NCBI RefSeq assembly: GCF_008271695.1 | Contig: NZ_VKKY01000003.1 | Location: 1,178,001 to 1,242,000 of the forward strand | Origin: Rufibacter hautae | GTDB lineage: Bacteria; Bacteroidota; Bacteroidia; Cytophagales; Hymenobacteraceae | DNA: 64,000 bases | Direction of reading: 5' to 3' | Shown: in pieces, positions 37,345-46,462 of the stretch | Position numbering within the stretch: position 1 is the stretch's first letter | Layout: every line of letters begins with the position of its first letter | The notes under the pieces: model-generated | Told to the model about the DNA's origin: nothing | Databases searched by the model: none | What the model saw: the letters and a program-made list of their open reading frames with translations, nothing else | Translations under genes and position numbers: made by a program

Positions 37345-37599
37345 CTAGTTGAGGTTCTTGGAATGGCTGGAAACAAAGTCCACGAGGTCTCCCAGCGTAT
37401 TCAGCGGAAGTTCATCGGGGATGTCAATCTCAAAGCTTTTCTCCAGTTCCCAGATGACGCTGACCAAATCCACGGTGTCAAAACCGAATTCTTTGCTGAG
37501 GTCAGAGGAGGTGCGGAGGCGCGAAGGCCTGATTCGCTTTACGTCATTGATGATTTTCACCACCTTCTGGGTAACGGATGGCACTGCTAGGGATATCAT
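37345..37599 (-). CDS. acyl carrier protein-like protein with Thr in place of the attachment Ser
   Basis: An 84-residue acidic/helical protein with the ACP plan: helix I (VTQKVVKIINDVKR), then LSKEFGFDTVDLVSVIWELEKSFEIDIPDELPLNTLGDLVDFV. The 4'-phosphopantetheine site of ACPs is normally D-S-L; here the codons read Asp-Thr-Val, so there is no serine to modify in the usual position. All else matches an ACP, including the acidic helix II. Sphingolipid loci of other bacteria include a dedicated ACP; this gene lies 440 nt upstream of marR. It may be a non-standard carrier, a decayed copy, or a protein that binds partners without a cofactor. Confidence 0.75.
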   Translation of the reverse strand: MISLAVPSVTQKVVKIINDVKRIRPSRLRTSSDLSKEFGFDTVDLVSVIWELEKSFEIDIPDELPLNTLGDLVDFVSSHSKNLN

Positions 37600-37659
37600 A
37601 GAAATGGGGTAAACGTGTTCTATAGAAGTCTTTTAAGTACGATTGGAAGTAAGCCGCTG

Positions 37660-37695
37660 ATTTTTGGCCTGTTTTCTCAAAAACCGGAGCAAACT
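37660..37695. repeat. 36-bp palindromic element, copy 13
   Basis: ATTTTTGGCCTGTTTTC arm is perfect; right arm AAAAACCGGAGCAAACT is degraded. In the gap between the ACP-like gene and the RND terminator. Confidence 0.6.
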
Positions 37696-37794
37696 GCTCT
37701 GAGGTTTTGGAAGACCGGAAACAAACAGGGCGACAAATGTACGACACCCTTTTGTTTGTATCCTTATGTTTCAGGTATCCTGCATGAAAGTGAT

Positions 37795-37818
37795 AAAAAC
37801 GGGCGCAAAATGCGCCCG
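37795..37818 (-). terminator. intrinsic terminator of the RND efflux operon
   Basis: On the minus strand: stem CGGGCGCA / TGCGCCCG closed by a short loop and followed by TTTTTA. It lies 39 nt after the permease stop. Confidence 0.9.
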
Positions 37819-37856
37819 CCTTTACTTATCATTCATTATTCAGGTGGTGTTGGGTT

Positions 37857-40800
37857 TTAGGCCACTGCGTGTTGGCCCTTGTGTTCTTTCTTCGACTCCA
37901 GCTCAGCGGTTTCGCGCTCCAGCTCTTCGGCGGTTTTGTCAATCAGGACAATCTCGGTGGTCTTATCCCATCCGAACTTGGCTAGGATACGGTCAAAGCC
38001 ATAGTAGATAATCGGCACCACAATCAGGGTCAGGAACATGGAAGAGCTCAAGCCCCCGATCAAAGCCCAGGCCAGACCGTTCTTGGTGGCGGCGACAGAG
38101 CCACCCGCCAACGCAATCGGTAACATACCAATCACCATCGCCAGGGTCGTCATCAAGATCGGGCGGAAACGGATGCGCACGGCTTCCAGCAAAGCGTCTT
38201 TCACGTGGTGTCCTTCCTTCTTCATCTGGTTCGTGAAGTCCACCACCATAATGGCGTTCTTAGCTACCAAACCAATCATCATGATAATCCCCAGGATAGA
38301 GAAGATACTCAGTGACTGGGCTGCCAGAGCCAGGGCCAACAAGGCCCCAATGATGGCCAGCGGAATGGAGAACAATACCACCAGCGGATACACGTACGAG
38401 TCATACAAGGCCACCATGATCAGGTACACGAAGATGATAGAAGCCAGCAAGGCAATCCCCAGCGTACCGAAACCTTCGCTTTGGTTTTTCAAATCACCGG
38501 CGTAGTCCACCGTTACCCCGTTCGGGATTTTGATTTTGCCCGGATTGTCATTCGTGCCCAGAATGGCCTGGATATCGGCACCCACGGAACCAGACGGACG
38601 CCCGATTACCTGTGAGTTCACGTTCAACGACGTCACCCGGTTTGTACGCTCCAACTGAGAAGGACCGGTAGACTGCTTCACATCGGCGAACTGACCCAGA
38701 CGCACGACCTTGCCTTGGTTGTTGATGAAGGAAAGGTTGGCGATGTCGGTTACGTTGCGGCGGTCAAACTCGTCCAGACGAATGTTGATGTCATAGTCCT
38801 CGGTACCAGAGCGGAAGGTGGCGTCTGTGTTTCCGGAGAAGGCCATCTGCATCCCAGCACCCACACTCTCCAGGGACATGCCCACGCTCGCCATCTTGTC
38901 ACGGTCCACAATCACTTCAATCTCGGGGTTACCGCCTTCCACAGACACTTCCACGTCCACGGTTCCTTCCACGCCTTCCACCACGTTGGTCACGCGTTTA
39001 GAGAAAGCGATCAGGGTGTCTAGGTTAGAGCCAGACAATACCACCTGGATAGGGGCCTGGGCGTTTCCCACCAGACCTACCGGTACCGGTGAAACCTCCA
39101 CGTTAGGCAATCTGCTTTCAATATCCGCTTTGGCTTGGCGGCTGAACTGCTGCGTGCTGAACGACCGCTCTTTCACATCCACCAGAGCCACGGAAAGCTC
39201 AGCTTGGTAAGCAGAGGTTTGCCCTGCCTGGGAAGAAGCCGTGGTACCCACGGTGGTAAACACCCGCTTCACCTCAGGAATTGAGCGCAGGTACTCTTCC
39301 ACTTGTTTGGTGGCGAAGTTGGTTTGCTCTACGGTGGCGTTCTTTGGTAACTCCAGCTGCAAGCTCACCTCACCGCGGTCACCGGCCGGGATAAACTCAG
39401 ACCCGATGTACCCAAACGGCACCAGCATGAACGAGGCAATCAGCAGCACGAAGGTCATGGCCAGCGTGATGAACTTGTGGTTGAATGCCCACTGCAACGC
39501 ACCGGTGAAACCTTCAATGATTCTGTCCAGCAAACGCTCAAACCACAGGATAAACCGCCCAAACATGTTTTTGTCAGACACGTGCTCCAGTTTAGAGAAG
39601 CGGCTGGCCAGTAGCGGAATCAGGGTGAAGGCCACGAACAGAGAGATCATGGTCGCAATAGCCACTACCACGGCAAACTGGCGCAAGATGTCAGATACCA
39701 GACCGGTGGACAAGGCAATCGGCACGAATACCACCACAATTACCAGGGTAATAGAGGTAACCGTGGCCATGATTTCCTTGATACCATCGTAGGCCGCTTG
39801 CGCCGGGTTTTTCCCCATTTCCATGTGCCGGTAAATGTTCTCAATCACCACAATGGCATCATCCACCAGGATACCTACCACCAGCGAGAGCGCCAGCAAT
39901 GACATCAGGTTCAACGAGTAACCCAGCAGGAACATGGCAATGAACGTGGCCACCAAAGAGGCCGGGATGGACACCATCACAATCACCGCGTTACGCAGGG
40001 AGTGCAGGAACAAGAGCATCACCACGGCTACCAACACAACGGCAATGATCAAGTCATGGATTACGGAGTCAGCGGCTTCCAGGGTAAAGTCTGAGCTGTC
40101 TGAGGCGATGTTGAACTTCAGGCCTTCTTTGGCATAGATCTTCTCCAGGTTAGCCAAAGCGGCTTTGGTCTGGTCACTCACCTCTACGGCGTTGGCATCT
40201 GACTGCTTCTGAATAGTGATCCCCACCGATGCTTTGGAGTTGATACGGCTCAACACGTCCACGTCTTTCTGGGTATCCTGTACCTCAGCTAAGTCTGACA
40301 GACGCACCACGCCGCTCTGGTCATCTCTGATCACCAGGTTGCGCAGTTGGTTCAGGTCTTGGTACTTACCCGCCAACCGGAGCTGGGTCTGGCCGTTCTC
40401 GTTTTTGATTCTACCGGTAGGGAAGTCCAGGTTGGAGTTCTTGATCTTCTGCTGCACCTGCAGGATAGAGATCCCGTACGCCTCCAGTTTGTCTGCCTGG
40501 ATGTTCACTTTGATCTCCCGCTCAGCACCACCCAACACTTTGATCTGGGCCATGCCCGGCACGCGGGACAATTCCGGCTTGATTTTGTTGTCTATCAGGT
40601 CGAAGAACTCGGTGGCTGGCATGTTGGCCGTGGCCCCCATCTTGATGATAGGCAAGTCATCGAAGTCAAACTTGTTCAAGGTAGGCGGATCTGCATCTTC
40701 GGGCAAACGGGCCAGAATGGCGTTGATCTTCCGCTGGGCATCCTGCAAGCTCAGGTCCACGTTGGTGCCTTGGTTCAACTGAATAGTGATGATAGAGAAA

Positions 40801-41060
40801 CTCTCCAAAGAGGTTCCTTTCATCTCCTTCACGTTCTCCAGGGCAGAAAGCGCGTCTTCAATCTCTTTAGTCACGGAGTTCTCCACCTCGTTAGGCGAGG
40901 CTCCGGGATAAAGGGTGGTGATCGTCAACACGGGCGGGCTGAACTTAGGCAGCAACTCGTAGTTGAGTGATTTATAAGAGACAACACCTAGCAGGGTCAG
41001 GATGGTGAAGACCACCACCACTAAGGTTGACCGCTGGATAGATAATTTGGTTATGTTCAT
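37857..41060 (-). CDS. RND efflux permease, HAE1 (AcrB/MdtB-like)
   Basis: Inner-membrane proton antiporter of a tripartite hydrophobe/drug pump, 1067 residues in two repeated halves with large periplasmic loops. Twelve transmembrane helices; TM1 begins SIQRSTLVVVVFTILTLLGVVSYKSL, and TM4 holds the proton-relay Asp pair in LSLVVGILVDDAIVVIENIYRHME. The C-terminal half has VYLIMVALYDSYVYPLVVLFSIPLAIIG. It works with the adaptor (41098) and TolC-like channel (42184) in one operon. The substrate is unknown. The C-terminal tail is short and charged. Confidence 0.95.
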   Translation of the reverse strand: MNITKLSIQRSTLVVVVFTILTLLGVVSYKSLNYELLPKFSPPVLTITTLYPGASPNEVENSVTKEIEDALSALENVKEMKGTSLESFSIITIQLNQGTNVDLSLQDAQRKINAILARLPEDADPPTLNKFDFDDLPIIKMGATANMPATEFFDLIDNKIKPELSRVPGMAQIKVLGGAEREIKVNIQADKLEAYGISILQVQQKIKNSNLDFPTGRIKNENGQTQLRLAGKYQDLNQLRNLVIRDDQSGVVRLSDLAEVQDTQKDVDVLSRINSKASVGITIQKQSDANAVEVSDQTKAALANLEKIYAKEGLKFNIASDSSDFTLEAADSVIHDLIIAVVLVAVVMLLFLHSLRNAVIVMVSIPASLVATFIAMFLLGYSLNLMSLLALSLVVGILVDDAIVVIENIYRHMEMGKNPAQAAYDGIKEIMATVTSITLVIVVVFVPIALSTGLVSDILRQFAVVVAIATMISLFVAFTLIPLLASRFSKLEHVSDKNMFGRFILWFERLLDRIIEGFTGALQWAFNHKFITLAMTFVLLIASFMLVPFGYIGSEFIPAGDRGEVSLQLELPKNATVEQTNFATKQVEEYLRSIPEVKRVFTTVGTTASSQAGQTSAYQAELSVALVDVKERSFSTQQFSRQAKADIESRLPNVEVSPVPVGLVGNAQAPIQVVLSGSNLDTLIAFSKRVTNVVEGVEGTVDVEVSVEGGNPEIEVIVDRDKMASVGMSLESVGAGMQMAFSGNTDATFRSGTEDYDINIRLDEFDRRNVTDIANLSFINNQGKVVRLGQFADVKQSTGPSQLERTNRVTSLNVNSQVIGRPSGSVGADIQAILGTNDNPGKIKIPNGVTVDYAGDLKNQSEGFGTLGIALLASIIFVYLIMVALYDSYVYPLVVLFSIPLAIIGALLALALAAQSLSIFSILGIIMMIGLVAKNAIMVVDFTNQMKKEGHHVKDALLEAVRIRFRPILMTTLAMVIGMLPIALAGGSVAATKNGLAWALIGGLSSSMFLTLIVVPIIYYGFDRILAKFGWDKTTEIVLIDKTAEELERETAELESKKEHKGQHAVA

Positions 41061-41097
41061 GTTCTAAACTTCTTCTGTAAAAAGAAAAGCGATTTGA

Positions 41098-42159
41098 TTA
41101 CTTAAGGGCAGTCACCTGGATGCCTTCGCGCAGGTTGATCTGTCCGCTGCGTACCACTTGCTCACCCGGCTGTACGCCCTCCAGGATTTCTACCTGATCT
41201 TGGGTCACCGTACCCACTTTCACTTTTCTGAGGGTGGCTTTGTTGTTGATTACCACGTACACGCTTGGGTCCTGGATGCTACCCACAATGGCTTCACGCG
41301 GCAACAGCAAGGCATCACGCTGCGCGTTTACCGGGAAGAAGGCAGTGCCGTACATTCCCGCCCGCAGGTTGTTGTTGGCCGTGTTCTTCACCTCAATCTC
41401 CACGTCAAATTTCAAGCTGGCGTCTGCGGATGCACCAATGGCCGTTACCGTACCGTCATACTCCTGGGCACCACCGGCGTTGGCCGTTACTTTCACCTTC
41501 TGGCCACGGCTGATGAGCAATACTTCAGCCTCAGATACTTTCACGTTCAGCTTCAGGCGGTCCACGTTCACAATGTCATACAATTTGGTGCCGGCATTGG
41601 CATTCAGGTAAGAACCTACCTCAATGTACATCTCGTTGATCTCGCCGTTGATAGGAGAGGTTACGCGGGTATTGGATTGGTTCTGGCGGGCGGCTACCAA
41701 CTGGGCGCGGGTGGCGTTCACGTTGATCTGGGCATCTTCTAACTGGCGCTTGGTCACGGCATCACCGGCTACCAGGTTTTTCATGCGTTCCAGGTCTTTC
41801 TGGGCCTTCTGGTAGTTGGCCTGGGCAGTGGCCAGGTTGGCGCTCATGGTATTGTCTTCTACCTGAATCAGCAGCTCACCGGCTCGTACCTTGTCGCCTT
41901 TGCGCTTAAGCACGCGTTGAATCTGGCCCGAAATCTCAGAAACCAGGGTAAGGCTCTGCACCGGCTTGAAATTCCCCTGCGCGGTGAATGACTTATCCAG
42001 CTTGGCAGACTGCACTCCTGTTAGGGTCACCGGAATGGCTTCGCTCTTGATCTCGGCCACAGCGGCCTTCTCCGTCATTTCCTTTTTGTTCTTGTTGAGG
42101 GTATAAGCTACTGCGCCTACCAAGACTACAACAACGAGGATATAAATCAGTTTTTTCAT
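41098..42159 (-). CDS. RND efflux periplasmic adaptor (membrane fusion protein)
   Basis: A 353-residue HlyD/AcrA-like adaptor. N-terminal membrane helix (LIYILVVVVLVGAVAYTL; no lipobox cysteine visible), then a lipoyl-like domain (LVSEISGQIQRVLKRKGDKVRAGELLIQVED), an alpha hairpin (AQANYQKAQKDLERMKNLVAGDAVTKRQLEDAQ), the second lipoyl half (TRVTSPINGEINEMYIEVGSYLN) and a beta-barrel. It bridges the permease and the outer-membrane channel. It lies 24 nt after the TolC-like gene and 37 nt before the permease gene. Confidence 0.93.
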   Translation of the reverse strand: MKKLIYILVVVVLVGAVAYTLNKNKKEMTEKAAVAEIKSEAIPVTLTGVQSAKLDKSFTAQGNFKPVQSLTLVSEISGQIQRVLKRKGDKVRAGELLIQVEDNTMSANLATAQANYQKAQKDLERMKNLVAGDAVTKRQLEDAQINVNATRAQLVAARQNQSNTRVTSPINGEINEMYIEVGSYLNANAGTKLYDIVNVDRLKLNVKVSEAEVLLISRGQKVKVTANAGGAQEYDGTVTAIGASADASLKFDVEIEVKNTANNNLRAGMYGTAFFPVNAQRDALLLPREAIVGSIQDPSVYVVINNKATLRKVKVGTVTQDQVEILEGVQPGEQVVRSGQINLREGIQVTALK

Positions 42160-42183
42160 TTTAGTGGATATACAGAATGGGTG

Positions 42184-43539
42184 TTATTGGATAAGGTTCT
42201 TTAACTCGCCGCGCGCTCTTACATAGTTCAGTTGCGCGATTTTATATTTCAGTCTTTCGTTGTTCAGGTTGGTCTGGGCATCGCGTAAGCTTACCTCAGC
42301 CTCCAGCAAATCTGTCAAAGGCGACAGCCCTTCTTTGTAAAGGCTGTTGGTGGTGTTGTACACCTCCTGCGCCAGCTTCACGTTCCGCTCCTGGTTCTCA
42401 ATGGCCAGTTGGCTTGTAGAGATTTGCTTCACCGCATTGTCTAAGCCCATCTGCGTGTTCAGCGCCAGGTTCTGCATGTTCAACTCGGTTTTCTGCACCT
42501 CAAGCTGGGCCTGTCTTATCTGGTTTTTCCGTTGGAAACCATCAAAAATGGGGACGTTCAATCTCACCCCAAGGATGAAGGTGTTGAACCAGGGTTGGTT
42601 GGTGTCAAAGAAGTTGAACTCGCCGCGTTGCGCGTTGTAAATGTATTGTCCAAAGCCAGCCAAAGAAGGGAAGGCACGGCCTTTGATGTTTTCAACATTG
42701 AGGCCATACAGCTTCTTCTGGGTTTGGAGTGCCTGGAAATCTGACCGGCGGGCCAGAACATCATTCACATTGCTGTCAACCGGAAGTACCACGTCTGACA
42801 GGGTAGTGGAGTCTGAAATCTCAAATTGCTGCTCTATGGGCATGCCCATGAAGAACTTCAAGGCATTTTTCTGCTGCTCGTAGGCAGAGGCCAGGGTCTG
42901 GCGCTGATTCTCCAGATTGGTTTTGTTTACCGTGATGCGGTTTACATCTACCTTCTTGGCGAAATCATTTTTGTACTGTAGCTGCAGGATTTTCTCCAGC
43001 TGCACCAACCGGTTGTAGTTCGCCTCAATGGTGCTGAACTGCTCTTTTGTCTGGAGCGCCTGCAGGTAAGCCGAGCTTACGTTGTAGATCACATCTTCCT
43101 GGCTCATTTGCGTGCGCAGACGGTACAAGTCACGGGTGGTGGCCGCTGCCTCCAAGCCTACAAAATAAGACTTGCTGAAAATCAGCTGAGACAGCTCCAG
43201 GCCGCCAGAGGCGTTGTATTTCTGACCGAACTTCACCGGGATATAGGTGCCAGGCTGGTTGAAAAATTCACCCGGCAGCAACTGGGTAGCAATAGAAGGC
43301 GACACGGTAACCTGACCGGTTCCATTCACCTGCGGCAGACCAGATCCTTTGGTTTCGCTGATCTTGTATTCGGCACCTTGCTCATCTAATTGCGCTTGCT
43401 TGATCCCAATGTTGTTGCTGGTAGCAAAACTCAGGGCGTCTTTCAGCGTGAGAACAGTGCCTTGTGGCTGGGTTTGGGCATAACTGAAGCTGGCCACCAA
43501 GGTTAGGAGCAGGCTTAGTATGAAACTCTTCTTATTCAC
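42184..43539 (-). CDS. TolC-family outer-membrane efflux channel
   Basis: A 451-residue outer-membrane factor with a signal peptide (residues 1-22, FILSLLLTLVASFSYAQ). Two similar halves form the alpha-barrel trimer; recognisable patterns are LTLKDALSFATSNNIGIKQAQLDEQGAEYKISETKGSGLPQVNG and LAQEVYNTTNSLYKEGLSPLTDLLEAEVSLRDAQTNLNNERLKYKIAQLNYVRARGEL. It starts 71 nt after the regulator gene, with a GbsR-type operator in the gap. First gene of the efflux operon after the regulator. Confidence 0.93.
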   Translation of the reverse strand: MNKKSFILSLLLTLVASFSYAQTQPQGTVLTLKDALSFATSNNIGIKQAQLDEQGAEYKISETKGSGLPQVNGTGQVTVSPSIATQLLPGEFFNQPGTYIPVKFGQKYNASGGLELSQLIFSKSYFVGLEAAATTRDLYRLRTQMSQEDVIYNVSSAYLQALQTKEQFSTIEANYNRLVQLEKILQLQYKNDFAKKVDVNRITVNKTNLENQRQTLASAYEQQKNALKFFMGMPIEQQFEISDSTTLSDVVLPVDSNVNDVLARRSDFQALQTQKKLYGLNVENIKGRAFPSLAGFGQYIYNAQRGEFNFFDTNQPWFNTFILGVRLNVPIFDGFQRKNQIRQAQLEVQKTELNMQNLALNTQMGLDNAVKQISTSQLAIENQERNVKLAQEVYNTTNSLYKEGLSPLTDLLEAEVSLRDAQTNLNNERLKYKIAQLNYVRARGELKNLIQ

Positions 43540-43573
43540 GGTTTTTAATAGTAATTGGTTTGTATCTTATTAG

Positions 43574-43597
43574 TTAGTTCTTAATAAAAAGAACCAA
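43574..43597. promoter_or_regulatory. GbsR-type operator upstream of the TolC-like gene
   Basis: TTAGTTC-N10-GAACCAA, 7-bp arms with one mismatch, between the gbsR-like and tolC-like genes, 35 nt upstream of the tolC-like start. Confidence 0.6.
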
Positions 43598-43610
43598 ACA
43601 GGCAAAAAAA

Positions 43611-44093
43611 TTATTTCTGTCTTTCTTTGAGCCACTTCTGCATTAAGGCCGGAACTTCCTTTGAAAGGAACTCCATGAACTCAATGCGTTCTAGCACCTT
43701 CTCATTCATCTCGGGGTTCACGTTGCCTCTCATTTCGTTGGCCTGTCTCAGCAGTTTGCTGAAGCCCAGGATGGATTCCATTTTGTTGATGACCTCCTGG
43801 TGCCAGTTGTCCAGCAGCACGCTGAAATAGCGTTTCCGGTCGCCCGGGAAGGTAGTGTACTCAATCACGCGCATCTGCAGCAGCATGTTCAACGCATTGC
43901 TGGTGGCGCTCTTGCTGATGTTCAGGGTCTCAAGAATCTCCTCAAAACTCAAGCCCGGCTTATCAGAGACAAACAGCAGACCCATGATTCTCCCGGTGGC
44001 AGGAGGGAAGCCCTGCTGCTCATGGAAAATCCCGATCTTCTCAATCAATTGTCTTTGTTCTTCTGTTAGCTGTGCCACGATTGTTCCTTTCAT
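43611..44093 (-). CDS. GbsR/MarR family transcriptional regulator of the RND operon
   Basis: A 160-residue regulator of the GbsR branch. Features: LTEEQRQLIEKIGIFHEQQGFPPATGRIMGLLFVSDKPGLSFEEILETLNISKSATSNALNMLLQMRVIEYTTFPGDRKRYFSV (winged HTH). The C-terminal part is a dimerisation helix. It is encoded head of the efflux operon, and a TTGGTTC-N10-GAACCAA inverted repeat lies in its own promoter and again before tolC, so it probably represses both. Its ligand is unknown. Confidence 0.88.
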   Translation of the reverse strand: MKGTIVAQLTEEQRQLIEKIGIFHEQQGFPPATGRIMGLLFVSDKPGLSFEEILETLNISKSATSNALNMLLQMRVIEYTTFPGDRKRYFSVLLDNWHQEVINKMESILGFSKLLRQANEMRGNVNPEMNEKVLERIEFMEFLSKEVPALMQKWLKERQK

Positions 44094-44130
44094 TTGTTTA
44101 AGAACAGCACAAAGGTAGTAGTTAGTTTCT

Positions 44131-44154
44131 TTGGTTCATAATTTTGAGAACCAA
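44131..44154. promoter_or_regulatory. GbsR-type operator upstream of gbsR
   Basis: TTGGTTC-N10-GAACCAA with perfect 7-bp arms, 38 nt upstream of the regulator start. Same arm sequence and spacing as the site at 43574. Confidence 0.65.
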
Positions 44155-44284
44155 ATTTATTGAATTTTTAACGACATGAAAATGCAAGTCATAAATTACT
44201 GATTGTCAATAAATTGTAGCTTAATGAATGGTTTTTGAATGCTTGCAAACTAAAACAGTCTAGAAGATTTTTTCTTGAACATCA

Positions 44285-44320
44285 GTTTTTAGGTGCTATT
44301 CATAAAATCATGCTCAAAAC
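44285..44320. repeat. 36-bp palindromic element, copy 14
   Basis: GTTTTTAGGTGCTATTC arm and AAAATCATGCTCAAAAC arm; strongly drifted but the length is exact. Confidence 0.5.
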
Positions 44321-44442
44321 GACTCTGCTGTCGAAAGCCTGAATTTAGTGAAGGAAACAAAGTTCCAGGGATATGAACAGCTATGAGCTAAAAGGAGCGA
44401 AGTCCGCCTGTTTTTATATGCACGCAGCCATGTGGCAGAAAT

Positions 44443-44493
44443 GAAAAATCCCGATTCGGGGCTGATTTTTGGAAAACAGCCCCGAATCGGGAT
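44443..44493 (-). terminator. intrinsic terminator of the M28 peptidase gene
   Basis: 17-bp perfect stem ATCCCGATTCGGGGCTG / CAGCCCCGAATCGGGAT with a T-run on the minus strand. Its inside is a 36-bp element. Confidence 0.9.
44453..44488. repeat. 36-bp palindromic element, copy 15
   Basis: GATTCGGGGCTGATTTTT and AAAACAGCCCCGAATC, embedded in the M28 terminator stem. Confidence 0.6.
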
Positions 44494-44514
44494 AAAGCCT
44501 TTGATAAGGAGGTT

Positions 44515-46149
44515 CTACTTTTTGTAACGCACCCCGAAGAAGTCGTTCGGGTTCCAGGTAGGGCGTTCTGTGGCCTGAGCCACCTGGTAGCTGATCAGGA
44601 AGTTCAGTTGCACGTAGCGCTTGCCGGCCTCAAAATCAAAGGAGTCGTTGAGCTCGTCCTGTGGTTTGTGGTAGAAAGAGGCGCGCCAAACCTCCACCTG
44701 CTTGTTCAGGTTGTTCTGCCCATCCTTGGTTTTGTTTCCGTATTTGATGTGCAGTGCCGGGATGCCTTGCGCCACAAAGCTGAACTGATCGCTGCGCACA
44801 AAACGGTTCTGGTCCGGCTCCGGGTCGGCTTCCACGGCAATGCCCAGGTAACCTGCCGCGTTGGCCACGGGTTGTTTCAGCGAGGAATGCTCGGCGCCCA
44901 ACGCCACCGCCGACAGCAGCGGCGCAATGATAGTGGGCATATCGGTGTTGATATCGGCTACAATCTTCTGCTTGGGCACGGTAGGGTATTTGGCGAAGTA
45001 CTGTGAGCCCAACAGGCCCATTTCCTCACCGGTCACCAACACAAACAAAAGCGAGCGCTTAGGCTTCTGCTTCAATTGGGAATACACTTTGGCGATCTCC
45101 AGCACGCTGGCCACGCCAGAGGCATTGTCATGGGCCCCGTTGTAGATAGAGTCTCCTTTCACGGGCGTACTGATGCCCATGTGGTCCAGGTGAGCGCTGT
45201 GCACCACATACTCCTCGCGAAAGGTTGGGTCTGAGCCGGTGATCTTCCCAGCCACATTGTACGAATCGAAATCTTGGTAGGTAGAGGTGAACCTGGCCTG
45301 CACCTTGGCCGGCAACGCCGCCGAGTTGGGCGTTCCCTTCTGGAGGTTGGCTACCACTTGAGCCGTATCAAGGCCGGCACCCTGCAACAAAGTCTGGAAC
45401 GAGGCGGCATTGACGTAAGAAAGCATCTTCACCTGATCAGAGACAAAGCTGCCCGAAGCGGCTACTTTCCCATTCGCGCCCATCACGCTATTAGCCCCGC
45501 GCGACAGATCCGGTACTCTGGCTTTGGGGTTGTTGTTCCCGATGATGACGCCCACGGCGCCGTGGTCTACGGCATTCTGCAGAATGGTGGAGAAGTTCAC
45601 GCTGGCGGCCGCAATAGTGGAGTGGAAGTTCTTAGGCGCGCCTCTGAGGATCACCACCACTTTCCCTTTCACGTCCAGGTTGGCGTAGTCATCATAACCC
45701 ACCTCAGGGGCGGTGATGCCGTACCCGGCGAAAGCCAAAGGGGCCTCCAACGTGACCGCAGGGTTCTGCGGATTGGGGTAAACGGTGAACTCAACGCCAG
45801 GGATCAACGCTTTGGTGCCTTGGCCGGTGGAGAAGGACAACGTGGCGTCCTTGCCTGTGAACGCTTTTCTAAGTCTCACGGTCTGCAGGTAAGTGCCGTT
45901 TTCGCCGCCCGGCTGGATGCCCAGCTTCTTGAACTGCTGCACCACGTAGTCTACGGCCATCTGGTAGCCCGGAGTGCCGGGCAGGCGCCCTTTCAGTTTA
46001 TCATCCGCCAGGTACTGGATGTGGGCTTTGATGGCCTCTGGTTTCACGGTGTGGAGTTGCTTGGTCACCTCTTTGTCTAAGGTAAGCGACTGCGCAAAAG
46101 AAGTGCCCGAGGCAAGCAGGGCACCCAAAAGAAGAGATTTGAATTTCAT
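44515..46149 (-). CDS. M28 family zinc peptidase with PA domain, secreted
   Basis: Exported aminopeptidase-like protein of 544 residues, signal peptide residues 1-19. An N-terminal lead (LAGRLPGTPGYQMAVDYVVQQFKKLGIQPGG-like) precedes a protease-associated (PA) insert about residues 130-270, then the M28 catalytic domain: SAHLDHMG (His), NGAHDNASGVASVLEIA (bridging Asp), VTGEEMGLLGSQYFA (catalytic Glu) and the conserved D near VADINTDMP and SDQFSFVAQGIP. Two zinc ions are expected. It likely releases N-terminal amino acids in the periplasm or outside. Terminator at 44443. Confidence 0.93.
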   Translation of the reverse strand: MKFKSLLLGALLASGTSFAQSLTLDKEVTKQLHTVKPEAIKAHIQYLADDKLKGRLPGTPGYQMAVDYVVQQFKKLGIQPGGENGTYLQTVRLRKAFTGKDATLSFSTGQGTKALIPGVEFTVYPNPQNPAVTLEAPLAFAGYGITAPEVGYDDYANLDVKGKVVVILRGAPKNFHSTIAAASVNFSTILQNAVDHGAVGVIIGNNNPKARVPDLSRGANSVMGANGKVAASGSFVSDQVKMLSYVNAASFQTLLQGAGLDTAQVVANLQKGTPNSAALPAKVQARFTSTYQDFDSYNVAGKITGSDPTFREEYVVHSAHLDHMGISTPVKGDSIYNGAHDNASGVASVLEIAKVYSQLKQKPKRSLLFVLVTGEEMGLLGSQYFAKYPTVPKQKIVADINTDMPTIIAPLLSAVALGAEHSSLKQPVANAAGYLGIAVEADPEPDQNRFVRSDQFSFVAQGIPALHIKYGNKTKDGQNNLNKQVEVWRASFYHKPQDELNDSFDFEAGKRYVQLNFLISYQVAQATERPTWNPNDFFGVRYKK

Positions 46150-46236
46150 TTTATAGATAAGTGGTATCTGGTCTCTAAAATAAAGAAGAAAAAACCGAAC
46201 TGCGGGCGTACCGGATCAAGATAAAGCGAGTTCAAG

Positions 46237-46272
46237 GTTTAAAGGACGTTTTCGCAAAATCCATGCTAAACC
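46237..46272. repeat. 36-bp palindromic element, copy 16
   Basis: GTTTAAAGGACGTTTTC arm and AAAATCCATGCTAAACC arm; upstream of the M28 gene. Confidence 0.6.
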
Positions 46273-46330
46273 AGAATACGGCTGCAGATTCTCTTCAACA
46301 GCTGGAAGTGTGCTGCAACTACAGCTTTCC

Positions 46331-46366
46331 GTTTTAGACCTGTTTTCCAAGAAAAGGCCTTAAAAC
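46331..46366. repeat. 36-bp palindromic element, copy 17
   Basis: GTTTTAGACCTGTTTTC arm and GAAAAGGCCTTAAAAC arm; 3' of the terminator of the small peptide A transcript. Confidence 0.75.
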
Positions 46367-46423
46367 AGAGGCCAGGTTATCAGGGAGAACGGCAAGGCTG
46401 CGCCAAAACTTCCCAGGGTGAGG

Positions 46424-46462
46424 TAATAAAAAATCCCTGCCGCAAGAGGAGGCAGGGATTTT
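46424..46462 (-). terminator. terminator downstream of small peptide A
   Basis: 12-bp stem AAAATCCCTGCC / GGCAGGGATTTT with a 9-nt loop. On the minus strand it is followed by TTTTTTATT. It closes the small transcript before the M28 gene. Confidence 0.85.

Larger units (their letters stand above)
44094..44514. other. 421-nt intergenic region between efflux operon and M28 peptidase
   Basis: Contains the operator at 44131, the 36-bp element at 44285 and the terminator at 44443-44493. No gene seen. Confidence 0.6.
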
